A stretch of DNA of 64,000 nt from Adiantum capillus-veneris. Taxonomy: Eukaryota > Streptophyta > Polypodiopsida > Polypodiales > Pteridaceae. The stretch's first letter is position 1. Each line of letters opens with the position of its first letter. Of the stretch, positions 1 to 10,770 are shown in pieces. Under the pieces are notes generated by a model that saw nothing but the letters and a program-made list of their open reading frames with translations, searched no databases and was not told the DNA's origin. The translations under genes and the position numbers were made by a program. The DNA lies in contig CM043953.1 in NCBI GenBank assembly GCA_014529385.2, positions 98,458,842 to 98,522,841 of the forward strand. Reading direction: 5' to 3'.

Positions 1-2283
1 AAGGATCTCAGGATCAAGGTCTTCGGACACAAGGTAAGGCACACTTTCATTGTTATGGATTTTTCCAAGCATCCTATGTCATTTGAGATGATCTTAGGGC
101 GTCCATTCATGAGGGAACCAAAAATGGTGCATGACTGGTCCAAAAACCACGTCTACTTACAGTTCCAAGACTCTGTCATTCGAGTTGATCTTTTAAGTGG
201 TCAAACGCATCCTCTAGGAAATAAATTCATCATTGATAATCGATCAGACACAACAATTCACTCAGCTCCATTACAGTATTGTTACACGTGTAACGAAGAC
301 ACGGATATTGGGGAGAACTCTCCTTATATGGATATCCTACCCGGAATGGCTGAGTTAGACAATGTCGATTGGGTACACCTAGCGGCAACTATAGATACAT
401 GGGGAGCTAGAGGAACAACCTGGGTAACACCAGATGGGGAAGAGATACCACACATTGCACCAGTAAACATGTTAGGTGTAGCGCATGTAACATCCGATGA
501 TAAGAAAGAGGCACACCTACCTGAGAGTGAAACCGATGATTCCTCAACCGATGATTCAGAACCTAAGGAAACATTGAGTGAGCCAAGTATAGAAACTGAA
601 CACTCAAGGTCTAGCACGACCATCTATGGTAATTTATATGAGAGTGAAGAAGATACAAGCGAAGACCTATCAAGCGAGTCGAGTTCAAACATTTACCAAA
701 ATCAAAACCTTAACAAGAAACAAAGGTCATATAAGAGACGACGATATCGAGCGAATGTGAGAGCTAGGATAAACAAGGAAAGATCTACTGCAGAATGGCT
801 TAGCTATCTAGGGGCATGTGATGCTCATCGAAAGCTAGTAGACAATTGGGGTGAACATCTCCAGAGTGTCATGTGGTGCAACCCGCGACCCATTGACCTC
901 GCTCAATTGGAGGTTACGGAGCCGAAATTGAGTCGAACTATAAGAAGACGTCAAAACCGAGAGTTAGCACAACAACAAAAGGAGGCAGAACTAAAAGAAA
1001 GGTCTCCGTCAGGACAAGAGCCTGCTGACTTACATACGGCTCCTGAACATTTTAAATCTTATACCACGGGGGAGCGAAAGGTTGTGTATGCCAAAGCCCA
1101 ACAAATACCTACCAATGGAAGCAGTGGAGTCTATGATGGTCCAGCGGTAGTTAAAGAGATAGAATTAGCAGAACCAGGTGAGGAGTCTAAACCAGTCTTT
1201 ATTGCTCAAGACCTTACCGAAACTGAAGAGGCTGTACTTAAGGAGCTCCTCAAGGAATACAAGGATATCTTTGCTTGGACATATCATGACATGAAGGGCG
1301 TTCCACCTTCTGTTGTGCAACATACAATTCCCATGATCAACACTGCTAAACCCGTCCAGCAACGACCCTATCCAATGAATCCTAAGTACGCCAAAATTGT
1401 ACAAGAGGAGATTGAAAAACTTATCCAGTGTGGATTCATATACCCTATTGAGCACTCAGAATGGGTTTCTCCAATAGTCATTGTGCCAAAAAAGAATGGG
1501 AAACTAAGAGTGTGCGTGGACCTCAAGAAAGTTAATGCAGCTACTAGGAGAGATCATTATCCCTTGCCATATTCAAAACACGTGCTTGAAAGAGTTGCGG
1601 GCAAGGAAGCTTATAGCTTTTTAGATGGGTACTCTGGTTACAATCAAATCACAATTGCATTAAAGGACCAAGCTAAAACTGCTTTTATCACAGAGTTTGG
1701 AGTGTTTGCATTTCGTGTTATGGCTTTTGGCTTAACGAATGCACCTGCTACATTCCAACGATTAATAAACACTGCGTTTAAAGAATTTCTAAGGGAGTTT
1801 TGTGAAGCTTTCCTAGACGACCTTTGTGTTTATTCTTCTTGGGAGAAGCATTTGTTATATCTACGAAAAATATTTGAAAGGTGCAGATTTTATCGCATCT
1901 CATTGAACCCTTTCAAATGCCAATTTTGGGTTAAGCATGGAGTCATTCTAGGGCATATAGTGTCCAAGAACGGGATATCCACCGATGAGAGTAAGATTAA
2001 AGCCATTGCCGATTTGCCACCACCTACGAACTATAAAGGAGTTCAAAGATTTATGGGCCATGTTGGTTATTATCGAAGATTTATTTTAAACTTTGCCGAG
2101 ATAGCGCGTCCATTGTACAAGCTTCTTATCGAGTTTCACTGGACGGAAGAATGTCATCAATCTTATGAGTTATTAAAGAAGGCCCTAACAAGTGCTCCAA
2201 TCCTGCGAACACCCGATCGGAATGTACCTTTTCAAGCCGTGTTCCACAGGTCGAATTACACGATGGTTGTTAATTCTTCTTGA
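1..2283 (+). pseudogene. Gypsy A1 pol: protease C-terminus and reverse transcriptase
   Basis: The frame is open from base 1. It starts in the C-terminal part of the aspartic protease (ILGRPF motif near 95-115), passes through an acidic linker of about 200 residues (about 490-720), and then the RT domain (about 1300-2160). The catalytic RT box reads FLDD at about 1811-1822, and the fingers/palm motif GFIYPIEHSEWVSPIVIVPKKNGK is split here only by description: it lies at about 1432-1503. The frame fails at about 2230, where about 240 bp of RNase H present in copy 2 (about 13513-13755) is missing; the last residues are read from the fused downstream sequence. The RT itself contains no stop codon. 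Confidence 0.9.
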
Positions 2284-2500
2284 GTTTGACTTCACCGTTG
2301 TTGTGAGGCCTGGGAGGAAACATGTCATGGCGGATCATTTATCTCGTATCCCTAATGGCGAAGCTCCTACGGGGGTTGATGATGAATTGCCTGATACTCC
2401 TTTGTTCATTGTTGAGACAATGCCTGAATGGAGTGAAAAGATTGTTAACTTCTTAGTTAATGGTTTTCCACCCAAGGAACTGCGAAAAGATATAGCTTGA
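2192..2500 (+). pseudogene. Gypsy A1 RNase H remnant
   Basis: Only the C-terminal part of RNase H survives (GRITRWLLILLEFDFTVV onward, ending DIA). The N-terminal half with the first catalytic acids is deleted relative to copy 2. The frame closes with TGA at 2498-2500, a stop that copy 2 has at the same site. After this stop the frame stays open into the integrase. Confidence 0.85.
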
Positions 2501-3793
2501 AAATTAATCAAGGAATGCGAACCCTATTGCTTACTGGATGGAACTCTCTATAAGAGAGGAAAAGATGATGTTCTTAGACGTTGTGCCCGCGAGGATGAGT
2601 ATTTATATATTCTACAAGAGGCACACATGGGTGTAGCTGGAGGTCACTTTTCAGGAAACTTGACTGCCCGAAAGATCTTACAGTCAGGCTATTGGTGGCC
2701 CACTCTGTTTAAGGATGCATCACTTTTTGCAAAGGGATGTGATGAATGCCAACGCGTCAACAAGCCACAAAGAAGGGATAGGATGCCTCTACATCCCATC
2801 AAGGTAACCCAACCATTTGAAAAGTGGGGCTTAGACTTTGTAGGATCGATTAGTCCGGCTGCACGTAACATGCAATCACGATATATCATTGTGGCTACCG
2901 ACTATGTAACCAAATGGGCTGAAGCAAAAGCAACACGAAAGGCGGATGCAAAAACAACAGCTAAGTTCTTCTTTGAGAACATTATCACACATTTTGGATG
3001 CCCCTTTGAACTTGTGAGTGACAATGGAACTCATTTTATAAATGAAGTAATAAAAGAACTCACATCAAACTTCATGATATCTCACCGCAAGTCTACACCC
3101 TATTATCCCCAAGCAAATGGCCAAGCTGAGAGTACCAACAAAACTCTCATCTCCATTTTGACAAAGACAGTTGAGGCTCATCGCACCGATTGGGACCTAA
3201 AGCTTACATCAGCTTTATGGGCTTATTGTACTGCGTATAAAGTTGCTATTAATTGCACACCATTTAAGATGGTGTATGGCCAAGAAGCAGTTATGCCATG
3301 GGAGTTTGTCATTCCTAGTCTTCGAGTAGCTTCTCAAGAAGGTTGGGATGGTAACCCCTTAGTGGAGCGATTATATATCCTGGAAAGGCTAGATGAAGAG
3401 AGGCAATTAGCTGTGCGAAATGCTCTAGTGGAGAAGGATAGGAGAAAGAAGTGGTTTGATAGCCATTTAAAGGATAAAGACATCAAGGTTGGTGATAAAG
3501 TTCTTATGTATGGGGTACGTAATGAAAAGAAGAAATTGAAATACGCTGGTAAGGGACCATATCGAGTGTGTGAAATTACCCCGCAAGGTACCATTCGCGT
3601 AGAGACTCTAGATGGAGTTGAAACCATTGGATTCCTTAATGGGAGTAAATTCAAAAGATATTATGATCCTCTAAGCCAGGAAGAGTTGCAAGCCATCCAT
3701 CAAAAGAAGGCTGCCAAGGAACAAGCAGAGCTTAAAAAAATCCAAGCAAGAGTTGAGGCTCAAGAACGACAACAACGTCTTAGACGCCAATGA
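2501..3793 (+). pseudogene. Gypsy A1 integrase
   Basis: The frame is open from just after the TGA at 2498; the first Met is at 2627 but coding similarity to copy 2 starts upstream. The zinc-binding HHCC motif is present (HMGVAGGH, then CDEC at about 2738-2749), followed by the integrase core with Asp in DFVG (about 2836), Asp in SDNG (about 3018) and Glu in GQAEST (about 3127), so the catalytic triad is complete. A basic C-terminal region with KFKRYYDP follows. It ends in TGA (3791-3793), where copy 2 reads on in frame into the next domain, so this stop is probably a lesion of copy 1. As part of the polyprotein it would insert the cDNA into the genome. Confidence 0.9.
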
Positions 3794-5057
3794 GAGGCTA
3801 ATCTGGGAATCGCAAGCATTTTCCGAGGACACAGATGACGACTCATTAGAATCTGAGCCACCCCTACGATACCCAATTGAGCTAAATAGCCCCTATGGGA
3901 AAGTGCTATACAATGCCTTATTAGATACGGGAGCTAAACACAATTTGTTATCCTATGGAGTTTGGTGTCAATTAGGGAAACCGACCCTGTCCCCGAGTAC
4001 GATGCAAGTCAAGGGCATTAATAAAAAGAAAACTGCTATTCTTGGAGTCCTTCAGACCCCTGTTGTCTATGACAATGGAAGCATAGTGCAGAGGTTTCTA
4101 GTCATGCCCGCGGGAGCTATGGAAGGCCACGTAAACTTGGGACGCACGTGGATGTTGGCAACCAAATGAACTATTGATTGGGATACTGTTAGTGTCACGA
4201 CGCGACCACCGACTCTTACCCCTATCATTCAAGCAAAGTCACGTACGTTGCAAACTCTAGCAAAGTTGAAGGATAGCCAACATTCACAAGCCAAGGTGGT
4301 TAACTCGTCTTTGCCGGCTACCCATGAATCTAGCACTTCAACACTTGTAGTTGCAGCAAGCAGTAATATTGCACGTACACAACCTGCACGACCTAAGAGT
4401 ACATATCAATGGGTCCCCAAGGCCTTACTTCCAACTACCTCAACCCTCCCATCCATTCCAAGAAAAAATTTCCTGGGAAAACCAAGAGCGCGCCCTAAGA
4501 GAGTCAAGACCAAATCACGATGGATTCCAAAACAACTATTAGAAGCCCAAGGCTACTATGATGGAAATGAGCAAATTTGGGTACCTAAACGTAAAATGTG
4601 TCCTTCCCTATCGACAACAAACCCATATGAGTCCAACAGTGTAACGCTAAAGCCAATGGCAGACCGTGGGAAGGGAAAGATCACAGAATGCTACACACCT
4701 AGTCCAGAGCTAGTTTGGGCTCCAAGGCAAAACCAATTTATTGCACCTAGCTCAGGAAGGGGGGAATTCCATGAAGCTTCTAGCTCCTCATGTAATACAT
4801 CCATAGAGGTAAAAGCTTCTACACAGCCTCCATCTATAATAATGGACCTCCATGAAGCTACAAAAGAGTCCACACCTCCCAGTGTTCAAGAATCACCTGA
4901 TGAACCACTTCAAGTTCGATCCTGGGAGAGTACCTTACCACCCTTGCAACTTGACGACGCACCTAGGGTAATAGAAAACTACTGGCAAAAATCCTCACCT
5001 ATTACCAACTGGAACAATTGGTTTCAAATGGTGACAAGCTCATTTCAAACGGTATGA
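3794..5057 (+). pseudogene. Retropepsin-like DTGA domain plus W-x-P-K repeat region, 3' of integrase (A1)
   Basis: Directly after the integrase lies a domain with the aspartic-protease-like signature NALLDTGAKHNLLS (about 3913-3954) and a later NLGRTWM resembling the second retropepsin signature LGRPW. This is a second protease-like domain, because the usual one lies upstream of RT. A TGA at 4167-4169 interrupts it where copy 2 has TGC. The same frame runs on from 4170 to 5057 through a Ser/Thr/Pro-rich region with W-x-P-K type repeats: QWVPKALL, RWIPKQLL, IWVPKRK and VWAPRQ (about 4410-4725). The frame differs from the integrase frame by one missing base relative to copy 2. The function of the repeats is unknown. 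Confidence 0.75.
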
Positions 5058-5063
5058 TCTGCC

Positions 5064-5077
5064 CAAGGAAGGGGGGA
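5064..5077 (+). promoter_or_regulatory. Polypurine-tract-like motif inside family A
   Basis: AAGGAAGGGGGGAG followed directly by TG resembles a plus-strand primer followed by an LTR start. The same motif lies at 16533-16546 in copy 2. Because the recognisable LTR of the family starts elsewhere (18519), this may be a relic of an older or captured LTR. Confidence 0.4.
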
Positions 5078-5157
5078 GTGTTTGTGGACATCCATCATTC
5101 AGTTGCTTCCCTCTCAACCTTTCTCCCTGACCTCTTAACCTCCGATCTTAGGGAATG

Positions 5158-5167
5158 TATATATAAA
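5158..5167 (+). promoter_or_regulatory. TATA-box-like element upstream of the 3' ORF (A1)
   Basis: TATATATAAA lies about 145 bp upstream of the small 3' ORF and is identical in copy 2 at 16624-16633. A CAG acceptor-like site lies just before the ORF's likely ATG at 5304. This suggests a separate internal promoter for the 3' ORF; transcription has not been shown. Confidence 0.45.
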
Positions 5168-5267
5168 GCCTTATACTCACAAAAACAAGGTAAAAAAGTA
5201 AAAGAGCAAGAGCCATAACACAAATCATAAAAAAAAATTATGCACAAGAACACGACCCTTGTAATAT

Positions 5268-5726
5268 TTGCACTCTAACCATCATCTATTTGCGTGTACA
5301 GATATGGCTAGTATGCTAGAGTCATCCACTCCTGCCTTGGGTGAGAGGTACCCTCGTTACTTTTCACAAATATTTCACATGGTCTTTCCAGTGCTTGCAT
5401 GTGAATGGGATTTGATAGGGACGCTAGCATGTGAGAGGAATTTTGAGGAGTTAGAATGGCTGATACGTCTCTTAACCACGTCTAATCCATACTTAGAAGA
5501 GAGCGTTTCTCCCATTGCACAAGCCTACCCTTTTGACCAAGATGACTATAGGCGTCTAGTGACCTTCTTAGTAAACATGGGCACCTATGATGAAGAAGAA
5601 AATTTACACGACTACATGGATGGCACATATGGTCTCATGGATGATGACTTTGTTTATCTTGACGACGAGGATAGGGGTTTAGCCTTAGGGTTTCCCCCCA
5701 ACCTCTACAATATCCTATTCCCTTGA
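5268..5726 (+). CDS. Conserved 3' ORF of family A, unknown function (A1)
   Basis: An uninterrupted ORF of 152 residues; the likelier start is the Met at 5304 (MASMLESSTPAL), which follows a TGTACAG acceptor-like site. It is strongly conserved with the ORF at 16735-17175 of copy 2, although other parts of both copies carry stops and frameshifts. The protein is acidic, with a Tyr/Asp-rich C-terminus (YDEEENLHDYMDGTYG, then DDDFVYLDDEDRG) and no membrane segment or signal peptide that I can see. It lies where Athila-type elements carry an extra env-like ORF, but I see no envelope feature. Function unknown. Confidence 0.65.
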   Translation: MHSNHHLFACTDMASMLESSTPALGERYPRYFSQIFHMVFPVLACEWDLIGTLACERNFEELEWLIRLLTTSNPYLEESVSPIAQAYPFDQDDYRRLVTFLVNMGTYDEEENLHDYMDGTYGLMDDDFVYLDDEDRGLALGFPPNLYNILFP

Positions 5727-5752
5727 CTCTCTAGGGGGAGTGCAAATAATTA

Positions 5753-6284
5753 TGTATTTGGTAGAGTCAGGTACCGGGCTTGTCGGACCAATAGGAAAAG
5801 GGTAAGAGTGATCACCGATGAGAGGCGCACTCTAACTGGGACATTCAAGGGATTAGTTGGCTAAGCATGGGCGCCCAAGTGTGAATGGGGTGAGCTCATA
5901 TAAAAGCCAACTAAACCTAAAATTCACTCATTCTCTCATTTGTGCAATAGAAGAGTGCTCTTGCTCCATCTCCATCTCCATCTTCTTCTTCTTCACCTCC
6001 GTGTGTGTGTGTGTGTGTATGTGAGAGAGAGAGGGAGAGTGTGTGTGCGATCGAGCATTACGAAGGCACGACGGCGGCGAAGCGGTTGAGCGCGGCACGA
6101 CTGCAACTTCTTCTTCATTGCGGCGAGGAATCCACTACGAAGGCGAGCGTAGAGCGGTGAGTGACACACCCTTTGCTCTCTTGAGCTTGCTAGTTTAGAC
6201 TTGTTGTGTGCTTGGAGCCATTTGTGGCTCGCACACGGTGTATCGGCAAGTCCTTTGCTTCGACAGTGCGGCAAGGAGCGCACA
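5753..6284 (+). repeat. 3' LTR of A1 (5'-truncated)
   Basis: Matches 18566-19166, the downstream part of the copy 2 LTR, including the TATA-like CATATAAAAG at about 5897 and the ending GCGCACA at 6284. The first part of the LTR and its polypurine tract are missing, through a deletion joining the end of the 3' ORF region to the middle of U3. Confidence 0.8.
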
Positions 6285-6421
6285 ACCTGCCCCTAACTTA
6301 TACACTTATGTAACTTGTAGATAAAACCCGTCCCTTGCACTTACATGGTGCGGTAAGTTTTCCATAATGAATCCCCCGGGCTCCTTCTCCCCTCTTATTT
6401 AGAAAATTTTTCAAAAGCTCA

Positions 6422-6423
<2 letters not shown>
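6285..6423. other. Unassigned spacer
   Basis: Flanking DNA between the A1 LTR and a CT microsatellite. I see no coding or repeat signature in it. Confidence 0.4.

Positions 6424-6487
<64 letters not shown>
6424..6487. repeat. (CT)n microsatellite at the edge of repeat Y
   Basis: About 32 CT units that abut the first base of the repeat Y fragment. The other copy of the same Y end, near 45078 on the minus strand, also abuts a GA/CT array. Confidence 0.95.
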
Positions 6488-6489
<2 letters not shown>

Positions 6490-8060
6490 ACTATAAACTA
6501 TGCCTCAAACCTTGTGGTGTATGTACCTATAGCTCCCTATTTTGTGGTATAACTAGATCTTTAAATTTGAACCACATATTAACCGGGGTGGGTGGGTAGT
6601 AACCTCTTTATTCCACTTAACGATTATGGCACCACCATCATGTAGTTATTGCCTTCCATTTGGGTGCTGAGTCACTTGATGTAACCGCCCCATGTGCTCT
6701 GCTTTGGGTTCTGCTACAACAGTGCAAATAGCTAGCTAATTAGACTTAGCCCCATATATGGGATCAAAAAGATTCTTACTCTAGCTTAGCTTGAGATGAA
6801 GGTGGGCTCTACATTCTGTTCACTTGCAACCAGCTCCATGGAATGGGTGTAACAGTTGTGGTCTACATCAACTGGCTACCACTACAAAAGGTGTGCATAA
6901 TGCTCACTTAGCTTTCATCTAGCACTACATTTTTCTGCTCTTCATTTGCCATCTCTGCATTGTATCAAGCTCTACTATCTATTTGGGTAATTTTGTAGTC
7001 AAATATATTTGCAATGGCCCCCAACAAGAAGGTGGTAGCCGAGTCTTCTGAGGTACTTGACTATGATCTATTTCTATGATTTTAACTAGTTGTATCAAGT
7101 TCTTAAGTAACAATTTAGAGTAGCAGACTAGCAAACTCAACTCTGGCTATGGTCTTTTCCTGCATAAACAAGAAAAAATTCTATAATGGTCTTGGGATAT
7201 TGGAATGACCTTCATCACGAGCAGTCATTGTTTTTGGAGAATGTCAAACATGTATTTAAATCTCTTTCTGTGAATGTCAAACATATATTTGCTTAAATCC
7301 ATCCTATGGATGTTTGGTTTGCAGGGTATGATCACATTTTAAAAGCTTAACATGTTAATGCCTTTTTGTAAAAGGAACAACTAGGGATACATTTAGCATT
7401 GGTTACATCCTAACAAGACATGATTTCTTTTGCCTGAGATTTATGGGATGAAGGGGTAACTCACCACTTCAGGACGGATGCTGGCCTCTTTGATTCTTGA
7501 TAAACTTGACTACTTTTCACATGATGCAATGTTGTTATTCATATAACATTTCTTTCTTCAGAATATAACATTACATGGCTACTCAGGATGCAAAGGGCTA
7601 ACATTTTATCTTTACTGCTAATGGCTTTGAGTGAGTGGTTGGAATTCCACCTAGCTAATGGTTTGATAGGACTGTTGTCTACATTTGAGATATGTAGTTG
7701 GGTTGATGAGGTTGGCTATAGCCTCAGTAATAACCTAACATACTGAGGACTTTCTATATATGTGAACAGTGAGATTGCAAAAGAGTTAGGTGGGGATGAT
7801 AGCCCTTGCAGCAGAACTAGTACTGTTTGCTTGACAAATAGTTGACATGGGATGGTGGAATGAGTCCCCTTTTACATTTTAAATGGATGGATTTAACTAA
7901 ATACTACTTGGCATTGGGTTCTTTTGAGTAAATAATATGAGTGAAGTTAGGCTCCTCTGATTTTACTCATTTTGCTGGCTTCTGTACAGGAGCGACTAAT
8001 TTGAAGGTACAAAAACACTTGATAAATATCATGATATGTAGTTGACCCTTTTGGATATAT
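6488..8060 (+). repeat. Repeat Y, partial copy, plus orientation
   Basis: This 1.57-kb segment matches, in reverse complement, 44355-45078 and 39290-40143, which are one Y copy split by a copia insertion. The match ends near 8060. It contains an exon-like segment (7014-7052) and acceptor-like sites such as TTTGCAG near 7322 and TGTACAG near 7989, but no long ORF. It looks like the noncoding or intron-rich part of a transposable element, possibly the repeat that flanks the Penelope-like RT. Confidence 0.75.
7014..7052 (+). other. Exon-like start segment in repeat Y
   Basis: ATG followed by codons for MAPNKKVVAESSE and then a GT donor. The same 13 codons occur in the minus-strand Y copy starting at 44549. 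Conservation of a short initiator exon in two copies is suggestive only. Confidence 0.35.
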
Positions 8061-8194
8061 GCTAGCCTAGGCGGAATCGAATGCAGCGCGCGGCGTACAG
8101 CGCATGGGGAGAGAGAGGAGAGGGGGGGGGTGTTGTGGGGTGTGTGTGTGAGTGAGAGGGAGTGTGTCTGTGTGTGTATCGAATGCAGTGCTTC

Positions 8195-8288
<94 letters not shown>

Positions 8289-8310
8289 TGGCGTGGCCTG
8301 CTGGTATCCG

Positions 8311-8404
<94 letters not shown>

Positions 8405-8760
8405 GTGGCCGTGACAGGGAGAATGAGGGGGAGGGGGAGGGGATAGGGGTGAGGGGATAAGAGATAGAGGGAGTGTGTGAGGGAGAGTGAGGGGAGAGGG
8501 GGAATGGCGGGGTATGGTGTTGTCCTGCATGGGGCTTGAAGACGAAGGGGAAATAAGTCAATGGGGGGGAGAGAGGAGAGGGGGAGGGGATAGGGGTGAG
8601 GGGATAAGAGATAGAGGGAGTGTGTGAGGCAGAGTGAGGGGAGAGGGGGAATGGCGGGGTATGGTGTTGTCCTGCATGGGGCTTGAGGACGAAGGGGAAA
8701 TAAGTCAATGGGGGGGAGAGAGGAGAGGGGGGGGGGGGGGGGGGGGGGGGGTGTTGTCTT
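8061..8760. repeat. GA microsatellites, 147-bp minisatellite and poly-G tract
   Basis: Holds two (GA)n arrays (about 8199-8285 and 8313-8398), then two copies of a G-rich unit repeated at 147 bp (about 8441 and 8588), then a poly-G run (about 8727-8751). Apparent ORFs here are translations of simple repeats and are not genes. Confidence 0.95.
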
Positions 8761-8828
8761 TTTCTCTTTTTTTTAAACTTGATTTCCGAAAGTCGGCTAT
8801 CAACACGTGCGACAGACGCGCACATTTT

Positions 8829-8846
8829 TGGCGCCGTTGCCGGGGA
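8829..8846 (+). promoter_or_regulatory. Primer binding site, tRNA-Asp
   Basis: TGGCGCCGTTGCCGGGGA is complementary to the 3' end of plant tRNA-Asp as I know it, and is the primer site typical of Athila-type gypsy elements. It lies 4 bp after the LTR end GCGCACA at 8824. Confidence 0.85.
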
Positions 8847-9582
8847 ATTCCATACACTAAGCTTGAATGGCACTCTGTGCTTCTTTTGTGGTGCAATTTC
8901 AATTGTAGGAAGGGTAGGGAAGGAAGGTGTGTGTGTTGAGAAGAAGGATTTTATGTTGCTACTGTGTATTTCTTTGTTAATGGAGGTTTCAAAGGTACTA
9001 TGTTTTTTCTCTGTCATAAGGAATTAGTATTAAGGTTGTTAGTTCTGTGTGATGCAAAGTACAGTAAGGAGGAAGTAGATTTGTGAGAGCTAATGAAGTG
9101 TGTTAGTGTGTAACAGTAACCGTATTAGTTGTAAGTAGGTAGGTAGAGTGTGTGTGTGCTCGCACGTAGACCGTGGCGACCTTATTCCAAAAAAAAACAA
9201 AAGTTATTTTTAATTTTTTCTAAAAAAAATTTAAAGGCAGGATTGAGATCGGGAATATCTCCCAGACCCAAGCCCAAGCTCACGCTCAAGCTCAGGCATC
9301 TATCGCCCTTTAAAATTACGAATTTTAGCTTCACACATAGCTAAAAATCGACTTTTTTGAGGACCAACAGAGCTTCAGGTGACCGAACATTGTGTTGTAA
9401 AGCACACATAGACCCTCTGAGTGATACGCTCGTTTTGAGCTATCACACACTTTAATTAAAAAAATCGATCATTAAAAAACATTAAAAATGTTTTTTAAAA
9501 AATGAGAGAAAACGGACGCCTAAAAACGTAAGCGGTTAACCTTCGAGGTTATTCGCCGACGCTTGTAGGGTGCCAAAGTGAC
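8847..9582 (+). other. Untranslated leader of A2
   Basis: Leader between primer site and first ORF. I see A/T-rich stretches and no coding signature. Confidence 0.5.
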
Positions 9583-10253
9583 ATGCATCTGTGCTCTGGT
9601 CATGTGCTAGAGGTGGAGCAACTAGAGAGAATTTCGACTTACGCGAGTTCTCAATATCCACCTACCTTAGGTTCCGGGCCCTCGGCGGGGACCCAAGGTA
9701 GTACAAACCAAGACTCGAACATAGCGGCTAGTGACTCTTCCTCTGACTATGACGTCATGCAGGGTTTCCCAATGCCTAATCCCGATAGCTCAAGCCAAGA
9801 CATGCATGCCATGGGTCCACGGTTCGGGCCGAGCGTGCTTAGCCGCTTGAAAGAAACCTTTAGTAGAGCCACTCGCTCCGAACATGGAGCTAATGATGTA
9901 AATGAGGGGGGTGGAGAAGAAATTCTCCATTCTTGACCAACGTAGACCCTATGCCCTTAGACAATGTGCACGTGACTATTTCATTCACTGCACCTCCTGA
10001 CTCTTCAGAGTTATTTCCCTTTGAGGTCATATTACCCAATGGTAGAAGCCTTGCCGAAGTGCAAGAGGTTGAGCGATATATCATTGCGGTTAGGGAAAAG
10101 GAAGTCGAGGGCTTACACAAGGCGGAGCAACAAAGAGAGTTAAAAGCGAAAGCCCCTATGTCAATATCCTTGCTAAGAGAGCAATCGAGTACTCCTGACT
10201 TAGCAACCGCTAAAGTCCAACCCCTAGAAAGCAACATTGCATCTAGCTCATAG
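9583..10253 (+). pseudogene. Gag-like leader ORFs of A2 (two overlapping frames)
   Basis: Two ORFs, 9583-9936 (117 aa) and 9933-10253 (106 aa), overlap by a few bases and occupy the gag position after the primer site. They are Ser/Pro/acid-rich, with a charged helix-like stretch in the second (VERYIIAVREKEVEGLHKAE). No retrotransposon gag domain or zinc knuckle is visible, so the identification is by position only. The two frames may be one ORF split by a frameshift. Confidence 0.45.
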
Positions 10254-10770
10254 GACACCCCTAGCACCTCAATCCTAGATGGAGCGTTCTTAAATGAGAA
10301 TTGGGAGTAAACGGAAACTCTGACCGACCTATACAGAGGTCACACCTATCACGTGGGTTTGTTAGATGTCCTACAATCCACAATGGGTGCTACTAGTGTG
10401 TAGGATCAACAACGAGGAGTTTGTGAGGTCATCCATAGGGTCATTGAGTTAAAGAGACAGAACAAGGGGATCAACATGCCTTCAACGGGTCTCATGAGAT
10501 TCTTGGATACAATAAAGGCTAAACAACCAACCTTATCGTAAATGGAGACTCCTTCGGTAAGTCCGATGGATTCCCCATATGTTTTTTCTCCAGGGGTCTC
10601 GGTGCAATCTGAGCCCACAATTGATAGCTTTACCTTTCCAAGTCTAGCTCATCTTTCTCTTGATGACACCACAGCTACCATGCCTACTCCAATGATGGGC
10701 ATGCCTACCTGATCCTATCGAAGAAATAGAGATCCCATCTTCCCCACGTCAAGGGACTGAAGTCCAAAAG

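Larger units (their letters stand above)
1..6284 (+). mobile_element. Ty3/gypsy LTR retrotransposon, family A, copy 1 (5'-truncated by window edge)
   Basis: This is the 3' half of a Ty3/gypsy element that enters the window inside the protease domain. Order on the plus strand is protease end, RT, damaged RNase H, integrase, a retropepsin-like and W-x-P-K region, a further small ORF, and a 3' LTR. It is collinear with copy 2 (about 11230-19166), so each copy shows the other's lesions. Compared with copy 2 it lacks about 240 bp of RNase H and about 1.35 kb between the last ORF and the middle of the LTR. The domain order and RT sequence suggest the Tat/Athila side of plant gypsy elements; lineage is not certain. 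It is non-functional. Confidence 0.9.

Noticed and set aside
5078-5750. LTR of A1 beginning at TGTTTG (5078)
   Set aside because: No matching 5' copy before the primer site at 8829, and the bases before that site match the LTR ending at 19166. Kept as a finding only.
8067-9017. 316-codon minus-strand ORF, and several others over 8130-8530
   Set aside because: They are translations of GA/CT arrays and a G-rich minisatellite, giving Ser-Leu or Arg-Glu repeats; no gene.
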